Counted from the first letter of the stretch, positions 1 through 19,714 are shown. The stretch is 64,000 bases of DNA from Corella eumyota (GCA_963082875.1 OY720103.1:6386001-6450000), one strand, 5' to 3'. Numbers and translations: made by a program. The notes: generated from the sequence alone by a model not told the origin.

Positions 1-347
1 CCGGCTCTTTCAAGCTTCCCGTCGCCGAGAAGAAGAAGAAGCCCGCCGCCGCCGCCGCCGCCGCTAAAAAGCCGGCCGCCGCCGCAGCAGCGAAGAAGAA
101 GAAGCCCGCGGCCGGCCAGAAGAAGACCGGCACGCCGTCCAAAAACAAGCGGGAGACGGCCAAGAAGTCGGCGCCCGCCGCCTCGAAGAAGGCCACGCCG
201 AAAAAGGCAGCCAAGAAGCCCGCCGCGAAAAAGGCCACGACGGCGGCCAAGAAGCTCGCGGCCGCCAAGCCGAAGCCGAAGAAGCCCGCCGTGAAGAAGG
301 TCGCCGCGAAAAAGTCGACGACGGCGAAAAAGGCCAGCAAGAAGTAG
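1..347 (+). CDS. H1: Histone H1, 3' part (runs off the left edge)
   Basis: This is the C-terminal part of a linker histone H1 whose start lies left of the window. The first complete codon begins at base 3 and the frame ends at TAG 345-347. It matches the complete H1 at 4220-4837 from the Gly-Ser-Phe-Lys end of the globular domain onward. The rest is the Lys/Ala/Pro-rich tail that binds linker DNA. The alanine run and the Glu-Thr pair (bases about 151-156) are as in the neighbouring copies to the right. Confidence 0.96.
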   Translation, partial: GSFKLPVAEKKKKPAAAAAAAKKPAAAAAAKKKKPAAGQKKTGTPSKNKRETAKKSAPAASKKATPKKAAKKPAAKKATTAAKKLAAAKPKPKKPAVKKVAAKKSTTAKKASKK

Positions 348-1749
<1,402 letters not shown>

Positions 1750-1781
1750 GCGAACGCAGCAGCGTGCCGCACCACACAAAC

Positions 1782-1797
1782 GGCTCTTTTCAGAGCC
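1782..1797 (+). terminator. H3 histone 3' stem-loop
   Basis: GGCTCTTTTCAGAGCC followed by ACCC, 32 bp after the H3 stop. The purine element AAGAAAGAG follows at about 1809-1817. Confidence 0.94.
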
Positions 1798-1863
1798 ACC
1801 CGTTCAACAAGAAAGAGTTCCGAGTAACGTCGGCCGGCGCCGCGCGATTGGCCGACCGGCCGT

Positions 1864-2100
1864 GCGACGTTCTTTTGCCGCCGAAGCGACCCGCGCTCTC
1901 GGCCTCGTTTCGAGAAAGCTAGCCGGTCGGGCAAAAGAGGGAAACCCCCCACTGGCTGCGACAGGCAAGAGAGAAAGAGGCGCGCCGATCGGCCAGCGCG
2001 ACGTTCTTTTGCCGCCGAAGCGACTCGCGCTCTCGGCCTCGTTTCGAGAAAGCTAGCAGGTCGCGAAAAAAGAGGGAAACCCCCCACTGGCTGCGACACA
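1864..2100. repeat. 134-bp-period direct duplication in the H3-H2A spacer
   Basis: Two diverged copies, 1864-1967 and 1998-2098, share GCGACGTTCTTTTGCCGCCG, the CTCTCGGCCTCGTTTCGAGA block and the closing CCCCCCACTGGCTGCGACA. The intervening sequence is different. The pair is present in every unit. Confidence 0.85.
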
Positions 2101-2220
2101 GCGAGGAGCGGCGGTTGGTTCGCGCACGTGTGTTTGCCGAAAATTGGCAACGAGGGCGCGGCGCAAAATGACGACGAAAACATTCGAAGTCCGGGCATCT
2201 CTCTGCAATTCTGTTCGGGT

Positions 2221-2236
2221 GGCTCTGAAAAGAGCC
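2221..2236 (-). terminator. H2A histone 3' stem-loop
   Basis: Read on the minus strand this is GGCTCTTTTCAGAGCC followed by ACCCG, 35 bp after the H2A stop. On the minus strand a purine element (GCAGAGAGAT, about 2197-2206) follows as the likely U7 site. Confidence 0.93.
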
Positions 2237-2271
2237 GTTTCGAGTTTTTTCGTTCGCGCCGTCGTCGTTGC

Positions 2272-3139
<868 letters not shown>

Positions 3140-3499
3140 ATGGCAGCATCAAAAGGCACGAAGAAGGCAGTCAAGAAGGCCGCGCCGGCCGAAAACAAAA
3201 AGAAGCGACGCGCCCGCCGAAAGGAGAGCTTCAGCATCTACATTTACAAGGTGCTCAAGCAGGTGCACCCCGACACCGGCATCTCCAGCAAGGCGATGAG
3301 CATCATGAACTCGTTCGTGAACGACATCTTCGAGCGAATCGCGTCCGAGGGCTCGCGCCTGGCAACCTACAACAAGCGGCACACGATCAGCAGCCGCGAA
3401 ATCCAGACCGCCGTGCGACTGCTCTTGCCCGGCGAACTGGCCAAGCACGCCGTGTCGGAGGGCACCAAGGCCGTGACCAAATACACCAGCTCGAAGTAG
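3140..3499 (+). CDS. H2B: Histone H2B (unit 1)
   Basis: Core histone of 119 residues that pairs with H2A. A lysine-rich tail (residues 1-28, ending [11 protein letters not shown]) leads into the histone fold ([18 protein letters not shown]). The C-terminal helix ends AVTKYTSSK, which contains the conserved ubiquitination lysine. The ATG at 3140 fits the conserved N terminus and lies 61 bp after the TATA-like box. The gene is intronless and ends with a stem-loop at 3535-3550. Confidence 0.99.
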   Translation: MAASKGTKKAVKKAAPAENKKKRRARRKESFSIYIYKVLKQVHPDTGISSKAMSIMNSFVNDIFERIASEGSRLATYNKRHTISSREIQTAVRLLLPGELAKHAVSEGTKAVTKYTSSK

Positions 3500-4219
3500 T
3501 TTTTCGACGACGACGAAAAAAAAAACAGCGAAACGGCTCTTTTCAGAGCCACCCCTCGTGCTCGAAAGAGAAAAGCCACCACGCCCGTTCGCGGGCCCCA
3601 TCGAAAAACACGTTTATTAATATTTTTATTATCAGACAAAGTTGTTGTTGTTGTTGTTCGCTCGTTCGCAAATAGCGGCGAGAAGATCGAAATTTCGCTC
3701 GGGCCCCGGTCGCTCGAGTGCTTTCGGCGGCCGCGCGAGCTCGCAAAACGACGGGACGGCTACGCCCCACGACGGCCAGACCTGCGCCCTTGGGCGCGCC
3801 GCGGTTCCTGCGAGGCGCCAAGGCGACGAAAGGCGGCGGCGCGGGCCCGTCGCTCGCCGAACGGGCCGAACGAGGCGAGCAAACTCGCCAAAACGCGGCC
3901 CGGCAGCGTTTTGCCGAGGTTCGGCGACCGACCGCGAGCGAAGCTCGGCCACCACGCGCACGGCGACGCGACGGGGGGCTGCGGCGGCCGAAGACGCTCG
4001 TTTCGAGCCGCTGCCGAGCTCCGTCCGAGGTCGCGCGGCCGCGCCGCAGCAAGAAACGTGCTCGCGCCTTAGCACAGATTCGCCAGCAAAAGCCGCCGCC
4101 AGGCCGATCGCTCCGTTCGCGTCGTTTCGTTTCGGTTCGACAGCGAGCTATTTATAACGCGTCATAGCAGTGGCCGGGCTTTCATAGCGAAAAGCGAAAT
4201 CGAACGAAGACCAACCAAC
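3500..4219 (+). promoter_or_regulatory. H2B-H1 spacer with H1 promoter
   Basis: This is the longest spacer, 720 bp. It begins with the H2B stem-loop and then a short AT-rich stretch (3600-3640). A TTG microsatellite follows (about 3641-3657), then a very GC-rich stretch. The H1 TATA-like box (TATTTATA, 4149-4156) is 64 bp before the H1 ATG. Several long open frames cross the GC-rich part on both strands but show no recognisable protein. Confidence 0.75.
3535..3550 (+). terminator. H2B histone 3' stem-loop
   Basis: GGCTCTTTTCAGAGCC followed by ACCCC, 35 bp after the H2B stop. The purine element CGAAAGAGAAAAG is at about 3563-3575. Confidence 0.94.
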
Positions 4220-4837
4220 ATGACAGCCCAACAGCAACAGCAACAGTCCGCCGGCAAAGCCAAGAAGACGCCGAAGGCCGCGCCGCCGGCGCACCCCACC
4301 TACCGGGTCATGGTCGCCGCCGCCGTGGCCGCGACCAAGAACAAACGCGGCACGTCTCGCCAGGCCATCGTCAGCTACATACGGAGCAACTACGACGTAA
4401 AGGACGGCACGGCCAGCCGCAACGTCACCGCCGCCGTCAAGCGAATGACCGCCGACAAGACTCTCGCGCAGACCAAGGGCACGGGCGCGTCCGGCTCTTT
4501 CAAGCTTCCCGTCGCCGAGAAGAAGAAGAAGCCCGCCGCCGCCGCCGCCGCCGCTAAAAAGCCGGCCGCCGCCGCAGCAGCGAAGAAGAAGAAGCCCGCG
4601 GCCGGCCAGAAGAAGACCGGCACGCCGTCCAAAAACAAGCGGGAGACGGCCAAGAAGTCGGCGCCCGCCGCCTCGAAGAAGGCCACGCCGAAAAAGGCAG
4701 CCAAGAAGCCCGCCGCGAAAAAGGCCACGACGGCGGCCAAGAAGCTCGCGGCCGCCAAGCCGAAGCCGAAGAAGCCCGCCGTGAAGAAGGTCGCCGCGAA
4801 AAAGTCGACGACGGCGAAAAAGGCCAGCAAGAAGTAG
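4220..4837 (+). CDS. H1: Histone H1 (unit 1)
   Basis: Linker histone of 205 residues that binds the nucleosome dyad and linker DNA. A short glutamine-rich N terminus (MTAQQQQQQ, coded by a CAACAG repeat) comes first. The winged-helix globular domain spans about residues 24-97 (HPTYRVMV...SGSFKLP). A long Lys/Ala/Pro tail follows, with alanine runs coded by a GCC microsatellite (about 4533-4553). The fifth and sixth codons (CAA CAG) are the exact site where the two LINEs enter the copies in units 8 and 9. In the tail, residues after KNKR read Glu-Thr. Confidence 0.98.
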   Translation: MTAQQQQQQSAGKAKKTPKAAPPAHPTYRVMVAAAVAATKNKRGTSRQAIVSYIRSNYDVKDGTASRNVTAAVKRMTADKTLAQTKGTGASGSFKLPVAEKKKKPAAAAAAAKKPAAAAAAKKKKPAAGQKKTGTPSKNKRETAKKSAPAASKKATPKKAAKKPAAKKATTAAKKLAAAKPKPKKPAVKKVAAKKSTTAKKASKK

Positions 4838-5063
4838 CCGGCGCGGCGTTGCGCCCGTCTGGCGCGCCCTCACACAACGGCTCTTTTCAGGGCCACCCGT
4901 TGTTTCAGTCGAGAGAGATTCCCGGGGTCGGGGTAATTACGAAGCCGGCAGGTGGCCGGGCGGCGTCGCTCGCGATCGACCGCCCTTCGACGTTCGGCGC
5001 CCCGCGGCGAAGCACGAAACGAGCGGGGTGCGCGCGCTGCACGCCGATTGGTCGCGGCGGTGA

Positions 5064-5510
<447 letters not shown>

Positions 5511-5569
5511 GCGGCGGGCCACGCAGGCGACAGCAACACAATCGGCCCTTTTCAGGGCCACCCGTTTAA

Positions 5570-6241
<672 letters not shown>

Positions 6242-6763
6242 GCGAACGCAGCAGCGTGCCGCACCACACAAACGGCTCTTTTCAGAGCCACCCGTTCAAC
6301 AAGAAAGAGTTCCGAGTAACGTCGGCCGGCGCCGCGCGATTGGCCGACCGGCCGTGCGACGTTCTTTTGCCGCCGAAGCGACCCGCGCTCTCGGCCTCGT
6401 TTCGAGAAAGCTAGCCGGTCGGGCAAAAGAGGGAAACCCCCCACTGGCTGCGACAGGCAAGAGAGAAAGAGGCGCGCCGATCGGCCAGCGCGACGTTCTT
6501 TTGCCGCCGAAGCGACTCGCGCTCTCGGCCTCGTTTCGAGAAAGCTAGCAGGTCGCGAAAAAAGAGGGAAACCCCCCACTGGCTGCGACACAGCGAGGAG
6601 CGGCGGTTGGTTCGCGCACGTGTGTTTGCCGAAAATTGGCAACGAGGGCGCGGCGCAAAATGACGACGAAAACATTCGAAGTCCGGGCATCTCTCTGCAA
6701 TTCTGTTCGGGTGGCTCTGAAAAGAGCCGTTTCGAGTTTTTTCGTTCGCGCCGTCGTCGTTGC

Positions 6764-7402
<639 letters not shown>

Positions 7403-7631
7403 CTAGACTGCGATTGGCGCCCGTTTCGATGGCCAATTTGCATAAGGGAAAGCCCCCCGTGGCGAAGGCGGCGGAACGCCGATTGGCCGTTGCCGAGTCG
7501 CTCGAACGGCTCGCGCGCCTGCGATTGGCCGGCGCTTCGAGTGCTCATTTGCATAGCGGCGGCTTTAAAAGCGAGCGCGCCGACCAGCCGCCACACTCAG
7601 CTCGCAAACCCACCACAACCGCGACAACACG

Positions 7632-7991
7632 ATGGCAGCATCAAAAGGCACGAAGAAGGCAGTCAAGAAGGCCGCGCCGGCCGAAAACAAAAAGAAGCGA
7701 CGCGCCCGCCGAAAGGAGAGCTTCAGCATCTACATTTACAAGGTGCTCAAGCAGGTGCACCCCGACACCGGCATCTCCAGCAAGGCGATGAGCATCATGA
7801 ACTCGTTCGTGAACGACATCTTCGAGCGAATCGCGTCCGAGGGCTCGCGCCTGGCAACCTACAACAAGCGGCACACGATCAGCAGCCGCGAAATCCAGAC
7901 CGCCGTGCGACTGCTCTTGCCCGGCGAACTGGCCAAGCACGCCGTGTCGGAGGGCACCAAGGCCGTGACCAAATACACCAGCTCGAAGTAG
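7632..7991 (+). CDS. H2B: Histone H2B (unit 2)
   Basis: Protein identical to the unit 1 H2B (119 residues). Confidence 0.99.
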   Translation: MAASKGTKKAVKKAAPAENKKKRRARRKESFSIYIYKVLKQVHPDTGISSKAMSIMNSFVNDIFERIASEGSRLATYNKRHTISSREIQTAVRLLLPGELAKHAVSEGTKAVTKYTSSK

Positions 7992-8711
7992 TTTTTCGAC
8001 GACGACGAAAAAAAAAACAGCGAAACGGCTCTTTTCAGAGCCACCCCTCGTGCTCGAAAGAGAAAAGCCACCACGCCCGTTCGCGGGCCCCATCGAAAAA
8101 CACGTTTATTAATATTTTTATTATCAGACAAAGTTGTTGTTGTTGTTGTTCGCTCGTTCGCAAATAGCGGCGAGAAGATCGAAATTTCGCTCGGGCCCCG
8201 GTCGCTCGAGTGCTTTCGGCGGCCGCGCGAGCTCGCAAAACGACGGGACGGCTACGCCCCACGACGGCCAGACCTGCGCCCTTGGGCGCGCCGCGGTTCC
8301 TGCGAGGCGCCAAGGCGACGAAAGGCGGCGGCGCGGGCCCGTCGCTCGCCGAACGGGCCGAACGAGGCGAGCAAACTCGCCAAAACGCGGCCCGGCAGCG
8401 TTTTGCCGAGGTTCGGCGACCGACCGCGAGCGAAGCTCGGCCACCACGCGCACGGCGACGCGACGGGGGGCTGCGGCGGCCGAAGACGCTCGTTTCGAGC
8501 CGCTGCCGAGCTCCGTCCGAGGTCGCGCGGCCGCGCCGCAGCAAGAAACGTGCTCGCGCCTTAGCACAGATTCGCCAGCAAAAGCCGCCGCCAGGCCGAT
8601 CGCTCCGTTCGCGTCGTTTCGTTTCGGTTCGACAGCGAGCTATTTATAACGCGTCATAGCAGTGGCCGGGCTTTCATAGCGAAAAGCGAAATCGAACGAA
8701 GACCAACCAAC

Positions 8712-9329
8712 ATGACAGCCCAACAGCAACAGCAACAGTCCGCCGGCAAAGCCAAGAAGACGCCGAAGGCCGCGCCGCCGGCGCACCCCACCTACCGGGT
8801 CATGGTCGCCGCCGCCGTGGCCGCGACCAAGAACAAACGCGGCACGTCTCGCCAGGCCATCGTCAGCTACATACGGAGCAACTACGACGTAAAGGACGGC
8901 ACGGCCAGCCGCAACGTCACCGCCGCCGTCAAGCGAATGACCGCCGACAAGACTCTCGCGCAGACCAAGGGCACGGGCGCGTCCGGCTCTTTCAAGCTTC
9001 CCGTCGCCGAGAAGAAGAAGAAGCCCGCCGCCGCCGCCGCCGCCGCTAAAAAGCCGGCCGCCGCCGCAGCAGCGAAGAAGAAGAAGCCCGCGGCCGGCCA
9101 GAAGAAGACCGGCACGCCGTCCAAAAACAAGCGGGAGACGGCCAAGAAGTCGGCGCCCGCCGCCTCGAAGAAGGCCACGCCGAAAAAGGCAGCCAAGAAG
9201 CCCGCCGCGAAAAAGGCCACGACGGCGGCCAAGAAGCTCGCGGCCGCCAAGCCGAAGCCGAAGAAGCCCGCCGTGAAGAAGGTCGCCGCGAAAAAGTCGA
9301 CGACGGCGAAAAAGGCCAGCAAGAAGTAG
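8712..9329 (+). CDS. H1: Histone H1 (unit 2)
   Basis: Identical in translation to the unit 1 H1 (205 residues, seven-alanine first run, Glu-Thr in the tail). Confidence 0.98.
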   Translation: MTAQQQQQQSAGKAKKTPKAAPPAHPTYRVMVAAAVAATKNKRGTSRQAIVSYIRSNYDVKDGTASRNVTAAVKRMTADKTLAQTKGTGASGSFKLPVAEKKKKPAAAAAAAKKPAAAAAAKKKKPAAGQKKTGTPSKNKRETAKKSAPAASKKATPKKAAKKPAAKKATTAAKKLAAAKPKPKKPAVKKVAAKKSTTAKKASKK

Positions 9330-9555
9330 CCGGCGCGGCGTTGCGCCCGTCTGGCGCGCCCTCACACAACGGCTCTTTTCAGGGCCACCCGTTGTTTCAG
9401 TCGAGAGAGATTCCCGGGGTCGGGGTAATTACGAAGCCGGCAGGTGGCCGGGCGGCGTCGCTCGCGATCGACCGCCCTTCGACGTTCGGCGCCCCGCGGC
9501 GAAGCACGAAACGAGCGGGGTGCGCGCGCTGCACGCCGATTGGTCGCGGCGGTGA

Positions 9556-10002
<447 letters not shown>

Positions 10003-10061
10003 GCGGCGGGCCACGCAGGCGACAGCAACACAATCGGCCCTTTTCAGGGCCACCCGTTTAA

Positions 10062-10733
<672 letters not shown>

Positions 10734-11255
10734 GCGAACGCAGCAGCGTGCCGCACCACACAAACGGCTCTTTTCAGAGCCACCCGTTCAACAAGAAAGA
10801 GTTCCGAGTAACGTCGGCCGGCGCCGCGCGATTGGCCGACCGGCCGTGCGACGTTCTTTTGCCGCCGAAGCGACCCGCGCTCTCGGCCTCGTTTCGAGAA
10901 AGCTAGCCGGTCGGGCAAAAGAGGGAAACCCCCCACTGGCTGCGACAGGCAAGAGAGAAAGAGGCGCGCCGATCGGCCAGCGCGACGTTCTTTTGCCGCC
11001 GAAGCGACTCGCGCTCTCGGCCTCGTTTCGAGAAAGCTAGCAGGTCGCGAAAAAAGAGGGAAACCCCCCACTGGCTGCGACACAGCGAGGAGCGGCGGTT
11101 GGTTCGCGCACGTGTGTTTGCCGAAAATTGGCAACGAGGGCGCGGCGCAAAATGACGACGAAAACATTCGAAGTCCGGGCATCTCTCTGCAATTCTGTTC
11201 GGGTGGCTCTGAAAAGAGCCGTTTCGAGTTTTTTCGTTCGCGCCGTCGTCGTTGC

Positions 11256-11894
<639 letters not shown>

Positions 11895-12123
11895 CTAGAC
11901 TGCGATTGGCGCCCGTTTCGATGGCCAATTTGCATAAGGGAAAGCCCCCCGTGGCGAAGGCGGCGGAACGCCGATTGGCCGTTGCCGAGTCGCTCGAACG
12001 GCTCGCGCGCCTGCGATTGGCCGGCGCTTCGAGTGCTCATTTGCATAGCGGCGGCTTTAAAAGCCAGCGCGCCGACCAGCCGCCACACTCAGCTCGCAAA
12101 CCCACCACAACCGCGACAACACG

Positions 12124-12483
12124 ATGGCAGCATCAAAAGGCACGAAGAAGGCAGTCAAGAAGGCCGCGCCGGCCGAAAACAAAAAGAAGCGACGCGCCCG
12201 CCGAAAGGAGAGCTTCAGCATCTACATTTACAAGGTGCTCAAGCAGGTGCACCCCGACACCGGCATCTCCAGCAAGGCGATGAGCATCATGAACTCGTTC
12301 GTGAACGACATCTTCGAGCGAATCGCGTCCGAGGGCTCGCGCCTGGCAACCTACAACAAGCGGCACACGATCAGCAGCCGCGAAATCCAGACCGCCGTGC
12401 GACTGCTCTTGCCCGGCGAACTGGCCAAGCACGCCGTGTCGGAGGGCACCAAGGCCGTGACCAAATACACCAGCTCGAAGTAG
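12124..12483 (+). CDS. H2B: Histone H2B (unit 3)
   Basis: Protein identical to the unit 1 H2B. Its leader has the G-to-C change noted for this unit. Confidence 0.99.
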   Translation: MAASKGTKKAVKKAAPAENKKKRRARRKESFSIYIYKVLKQVHPDTGISSKAMSIMNSFVNDIFERIASEGSRLATYNKRHTISSREIQTAVRLLLPGELAKHAVSEGTKAVTKYTSSK

Positions 12484-13203
12484 TTTTTCGACGACGACGA
12501 AAAAAAAAACAGCGAAACGGCTCTTTTCAGAGCCACCCCTCGTGCTCGAAAGAGAAAAGCCACCACGCCCGTTCGCGGGCCCCATCGAAAAACACGTTTA
12601 TTAATATTTTTATTATCAGACAAAGTTGTTGTTGTTGTTGTTCGCTCGTTCGCAAATAGCGGCGAGAAGATCGAAATTTCGCTCGGGCCCCGGTCGCTCG
12701 AGTGCTTTCGGCGGCCGCGCGAGCTCGCAAAACGACGGGACGGCTACGCCCCACGACGGCCAGACCTGCGCCCTTGGGCGCGCCGCGGTTCCTGCGAGGC
12801 GCCAAGGCGACGAAAGGCGGCGGCGCGGGCCCGTCGCTCGCCGAACGGGCCGAACGAGGCGAGCAAACTCGCCAAAACGCGGCCCGGCAGCGTTTTGCCG
12901 AGGTTCGGCGACCGACCGCGAGCGAAGCTCGGCCACCACGCGCACGGCGACGCGACGGGGGGCTGCGGCGGCCGAAGACGCTCGTTTCGAGCCGCTGCCG
13001 AGCTCCGTCCGAGGTCGCGCGGCCGCGCCGCAGCAAGAAACGTGCTCGCGCCTTAGCACAGATTCGCCAGCAAAAGCCGCCGCCAGGCCGATCGCTCCGT
13101 TCGCGTCGTTTCGTTTCGGTTCGACAGCGAGCTATTTATAACGCGTCATAGCAGTGGCCGGGCTTTCATAGCGAAAAGCGAAATCGAACGAAGACCAACC
13201 AAC

Positions 13204-13824
13204 ATGACAGCCCAACAGCAACAGCAACAGTCCGCCGGCAAAGCCAAGAAGACGCCGAAGGCCGCGCCGCCGGCGCACCCCACCTACCGGGTCATGGTCG
13301 CCGCCGCCGTGGCCGCGACCAAGAACAAACGCGGCACGTCTCGCCAGGCCATCGTCAGCTACATACGGAGCAACTACGACGTAAAGGACGGCACGGCCAG
13401 CCGCAACGTCACCGCCGCCGTCAAGCGAATGACCGCCGACAAGACTCTCGCGCAGACCAAGGGCACGGGCGCGTCCGGCTCTTTCAAGCTTCCCGTCGCC
13501 GAGAAGAAGAAGAAGCCCGCCGCCGCCGCCGCCGCCGCCGCTAAAAAGCCGGCCGCCGCCGCAGCAGCGAAGAAGAAGAAGCCCGCGGCCGGCCAGAAGA
13601 AGACCGGCACGCCGTCCAAAAACAAGCGGGAGACGGCCAAGAAGTCGGCGCCCGCCGCCTCGAAGAAGGCCACGCCGAAAAAGGCAGCCAAGAAGCCCGC
13701 CGCGAAAAAGGCCACGACGGCGGCCAAGAAGCTCGCGGCCGCCAAGCCGAAGCCGAAGAAGCCCGCCGTGAAGAAGGTCGCCGCGAAAAAGTCGACGACG
13801 GCGAAAAAGGCCAGCAAGAAGTAG
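13204..13824 (+). CDS. H1: Histone H1 (unit 3), one extra alanine
   Basis: 206 residues. The first alanine run of the tail has eight alanines through one more GCC repeat. The tail pair is Glu-Thr as in units 1 and 2. Confidence 0.98.
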   Translation: MTAQQQQQQSAGKAKKTPKAAPPAHPTYRVMVAAAVAATKNKRGTSRQAIVSYIRSNYDVKDGTASRNVTAAVKRMTADKTLAQTKGTGASGSFKLPVAEKKKKPAAAAAAAAKKPAAAAAAKKKKPAAGQKKTGTPSKNKRETAKKSAPAASKKATPKKAAKKPAAKKATTAAKKLAAAKPKPKKPAVKKVAAKKSTTAKKASKK

Positions 13825-14050
13825 CCGGCGCGGCGTTGCGCCCGTCTGGCGCGCCCTCACACAACGGCTCTTTTCAGGGCCACCCGTTGTTTCAGTCGAG
13901 AGAGATTCCCGGGGTCGGGGTAATTACGAAGCCGGCAGGTGGCCGGGCGGCGTCGCTCGCGATCGACCGCCCTTCGACGTTCGGCGCCCCGCGGCGAAGC
14001 ACGAAACGAGCGGGGTGCGCGCGCTGCACGCCGATTGGTCGCGGCGGTGA

Positions 14051-14497
<447 letters not shown>

Positions 14498-14556
14498 GCG
14501 GCGGGCCACGCAGGCGACAGCAACACAATCGGCCCTTTTCAGGGCCACCCGTTTAA

Positions 14557-15228
<672 letters not shown>

Positions 15229-15750
15229 GCGAACGCAGCAGCGTGCCGCACCACACAAACGGCTCTTTTCAGAGCCACCCGTTCAACAAGAAAGAGTTCC
15301 GAGTAACGTCGGCCGGCGCCGCGCGATTGGCCGACCGGCCGTGCGACGTTCTTTTGCCGCCGAAGCGACCCGCGCTCTCGGCCTCGTTTCGAGAAAGCTA
15401 GCCGGTCGGGCAAAAGAGGGAAACCCCCCACTGGCTGCGACAGGCAAGAGAGAAAGAGGCGCGCCGATCGGCCAGCGCGACGTTCTTTTGCCGCCGAAGC
15501 GACTCGCGCTCTCGGCCTCGTTTCGAGAAAGCTAGCAGGTCGCGAAAAAAGAGGGAAACCCCCCACTGGCTGCGACACAGCGAGGAGCGGCGGTTGGTTC
15601 GCGCACGTGTGTTTGCCGAAAATTGGCAACGAGGGCGCGGCGCAAAATGACGACGAAAACATTCGAAGTCCGGGCATCTCTCTGCAATTCTGTTCGGGTG
15701 GCTCTGAAAAGAGCCGTTTCGAGTTTTTTCGTTCGCGCCGTCGTCGTTGC

Positions 15751-16389
<639 letters not shown>

Positions 16390-16618
16390 CTAGACTGCGA
16401 TTGGCGCCCGTTTCGATGGCCAATTTGCATAAGGGAAAGCCCCCCGTGGCGAAGGCGGCGGAACGCCGATTGGCCGTTGCCGAGTCGCTCGAACGGCTCG
16501 CGCGCCTGCGATTGGCCGGCGCTTCGAGTGCTCATTTGCATAGCGGCGGCTTTAAAAGCGAGCGCGCCGACCAGCCGCCACACTCAGCTCGCAAACCCAC
16601 CACAACCGCGACAACACG

Positions 16619-16978
16619 ATGGCAGCATCAAAAGGCACGAAGAAGGCAGTCAAGAAGGCCGCGCCGGCCGAAAACAAAAAGAAGCGACGCGCCCGCCGAA
16701 AGGAGAGCTTCAGCATCTACATTTACAAGGTGCTCAAGCAGGTGCACCCCGACACCGGCATCTCCAGCAAGGCGATGAGCATCATGAACTCGTTCGTGAA
16801 CGACATCTTCGAGCGAATCGCGTCCGAGGGCTCGCGCCTGGCAACCTACAACAAGCGGCACACGATCAGCAGCCGCGAAATCCAGACCGCCGTGCGACTG
16901 CTCTTGCCCGGCGAACTGGCCAAGCACGCCGTGTCGGAGGGCACCAAGGCCGTGACCAAATACACCAGCTCGAAGTAG
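16619..16978 (+). CDS. H2B: Histone H2B (unit 4)
   Basis: Protein identical to the unit 1 H2B. Confidence 0.99.
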   Translation: MAASKGTKKAVKKAAPAENKKKRRARRKESFSIYIYKVLKQVHPDTGISSKAMSIMNSFVNDIFERIASEGSRLATYNKRHTISSREIQTAVRLLLPGELAKHAVSEGTKAVTKYTSSK

Positions 16979-17698
16979 TTTTTCGACGACGACGAAAAAA
17001 AAAACAGCGAAACGGCTCTTTTCAGAGCCACCCCTCGTGCTCGAAAGAGAAAAGCCACCACGCCCGTTCGCGGGCCCCATCGAAAAACACGTTTATTAAT
17101 ATTTTTATTATCAGACAAAGTTGTTGTTGTTGTTGTTCGCTCGTTCGCAAATAGCGGCGAGAAGATCGAAATTTCGCTCGGGCCCCGGTCGCTCGAGTGC
17201 TTTCGGCGGCCGCGCGAGCTCGCAAAACGACGGGACGGCTACGCCCCACGACGGCCAGACCTGCGCCCTTGGGCGCGCCGCGGTTCCTGCGAGGCGCCAA
17301 GGCGACGAAAGGCGGCGGCGCGGGCCCGTCGCTCGCCGAACGGGCCGAACGAGGCGAGCAAACTCGCCAAAACGCGGCCCGGCAGCGTTTTGCCGAGGTT
17401 CGGCGACCGACCGCGAGCGAAGCTCGGCCACCACGCGCACGGCGACGCGACGGGGGGCTGCGGCGGCCGAAGACGCTCGTTTCGAGCCGCTGCCGAGCTC
17501 CGTCCGAGGTCGCGCGGCCGCGCCGCAGCAAGAAACGTGCTCGCGCCTTAGCACAGATTCGCCAGCAAAAGCCGCCGCCAGGCCGATCGCTCCGTTCGCG
17601 TCGTTTCGTTTCGGTTCGACAGCGAGCTATTTATAACGCGTCATAGCAGTGGCCGGGCTTTCATAGCGAAAAGCGAAATCGAACGAAGACCAACCAAC

Positions 17699-18310
17699 AT
17701 GACAGCCCAACAGCAACAGCAACAGTCCGCCGGCAAAGCCAAGAAGACGCCGAAGGCCGCGCCGCCGGCGCACCCCACCTACCGGGTCATGGTCGCCGCC
17801 GCCGTGGCCGCGACCAAGAACAAACGCGGCACGTCTCGCCAGGCCATCGTCAGCTACATACGGAGCAACTACGACGTAAAGGACGGCACGGCCAGCCGCA
17901 ACGTCACCGCCGCCGTCAAGCGAATGACCGCCGACAAGACTCTCGCGCAGACCAAGGGCACGGGCGCGTCCGGCTCTTTCAAGCTTCCCGTCGCCGAGAA
18001 GAAGAAGAAGCCCGCCGCCGCCGCCGCTAAAAAGCCGGCCGCCGCCGCAGCAGCGAAGAAGAAGAAGCCCGCGGCCGGCCAGAAGAAGACCGGCACGCCG
18101 TCCAAAAACAAGCGGGAGACGGCCAAGAAGTCGGCGCCCGCCGCCTCGAAGAAGGCCACGCCGAAAAAGGCAGCCAAGAAGCCCGCCGCGAAAAAGGCCA
18201 CGACGGCGGCCAAGAAGCTCGCGGCCGCCAAGCCGAAGCCGAAGAAGCCCGCCGTGAAGAAGGTCGCCGCGAAAAAGTCGACGACGGCGAAAAAGGCCAG
18301 CAAGAAGTAG
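17699..18310 (+). CDS. H1: Histone H1 (unit 4), two fewer alanines
   Basis: 203 residues. The first tail alanine run is shortened to five. The rest is as in unit 1. Confidence 0.98.
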   Translation: MTAQQQQQQSAGKAKKTPKAAPPAHPTYRVMVAAAVAATKNKRGTSRQAIVSYIRSNYDVKDGTASRNVTAAVKRMTADKTLAQTKGTGASGSFKLPVAEKKKKPAAAAAKKPAAAAAAKKKKPAAGQKKTGTPSKNKRETAKKSAPAASKKATPKKAAKKPAAKKATTAAKKLAAAKPKPKKPAVKKVAAKKSTTAKKASKK

Positions 18311-18536
18311 CCGGCGCGGCGTTGCGCCCGTCTGGCGCGCCCTCACACAACGGCTCTTTTCAGGGCCACCCGTTGTTTCAGTCGAGAGAGATTCCCGGGG
18401 TCGGGGTAATTACGAAGCCGGCAGGTGGCCGGGCGGCGTCGCTCGCGATCGACCGCCCTTCGACGTTCGGCGCCCCGCGGCGAAGCACGAAACGAGCGGG
18501 GTGCGCGCGCTGCACGCCGATTGGTCGCGGCGGTGA

Positions 18537-18983
<447 letters not shown>

Positions 18984-19042
18984 GCGGCGGGCCACGCAGG
19001 CGACAGCAACACAATCGGCCCTTTTCAGGGCCACCCGTTTAA

Positions 19043-19714
<672 letters not shown>

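Larger units (their letters stand above)
1750..2271. other. H3-H2A convergent spacer with a tandem duplication
   Basis: This 522-bp spacer separates two genes that face each other. It carries the H3 stem-loop (1782-1797) on the plus strand and the H2A stem-loop (2221-2236) on the minus strand. Between them, a block of about 100 bp beginning at 1864 recurs at 1998 (period 134). Both blocks end in AAACCCCCCACTGGCTGCGA. A CACGTG motif lies near 2126. No gene is seen. Confidence 0.85.

Noticed and set aside
3642-4167. Long overlapping frames (about 150-170 codons) on both strands in the H2B-H1 spacer
   Set aside because: Arg/Ala/Pro-rich translations without domain character, opposite-strand partners of similar length, and frames that change with one-base differences between units; GC-rich non-coding DNA explains them.
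4148-4873. 241-codon antisense frame across H1
   Set aside because: It mirrors the codon pattern of the Lys/Ala-rich H1 and is Gly/Leu/Arg-rich without any known domain.
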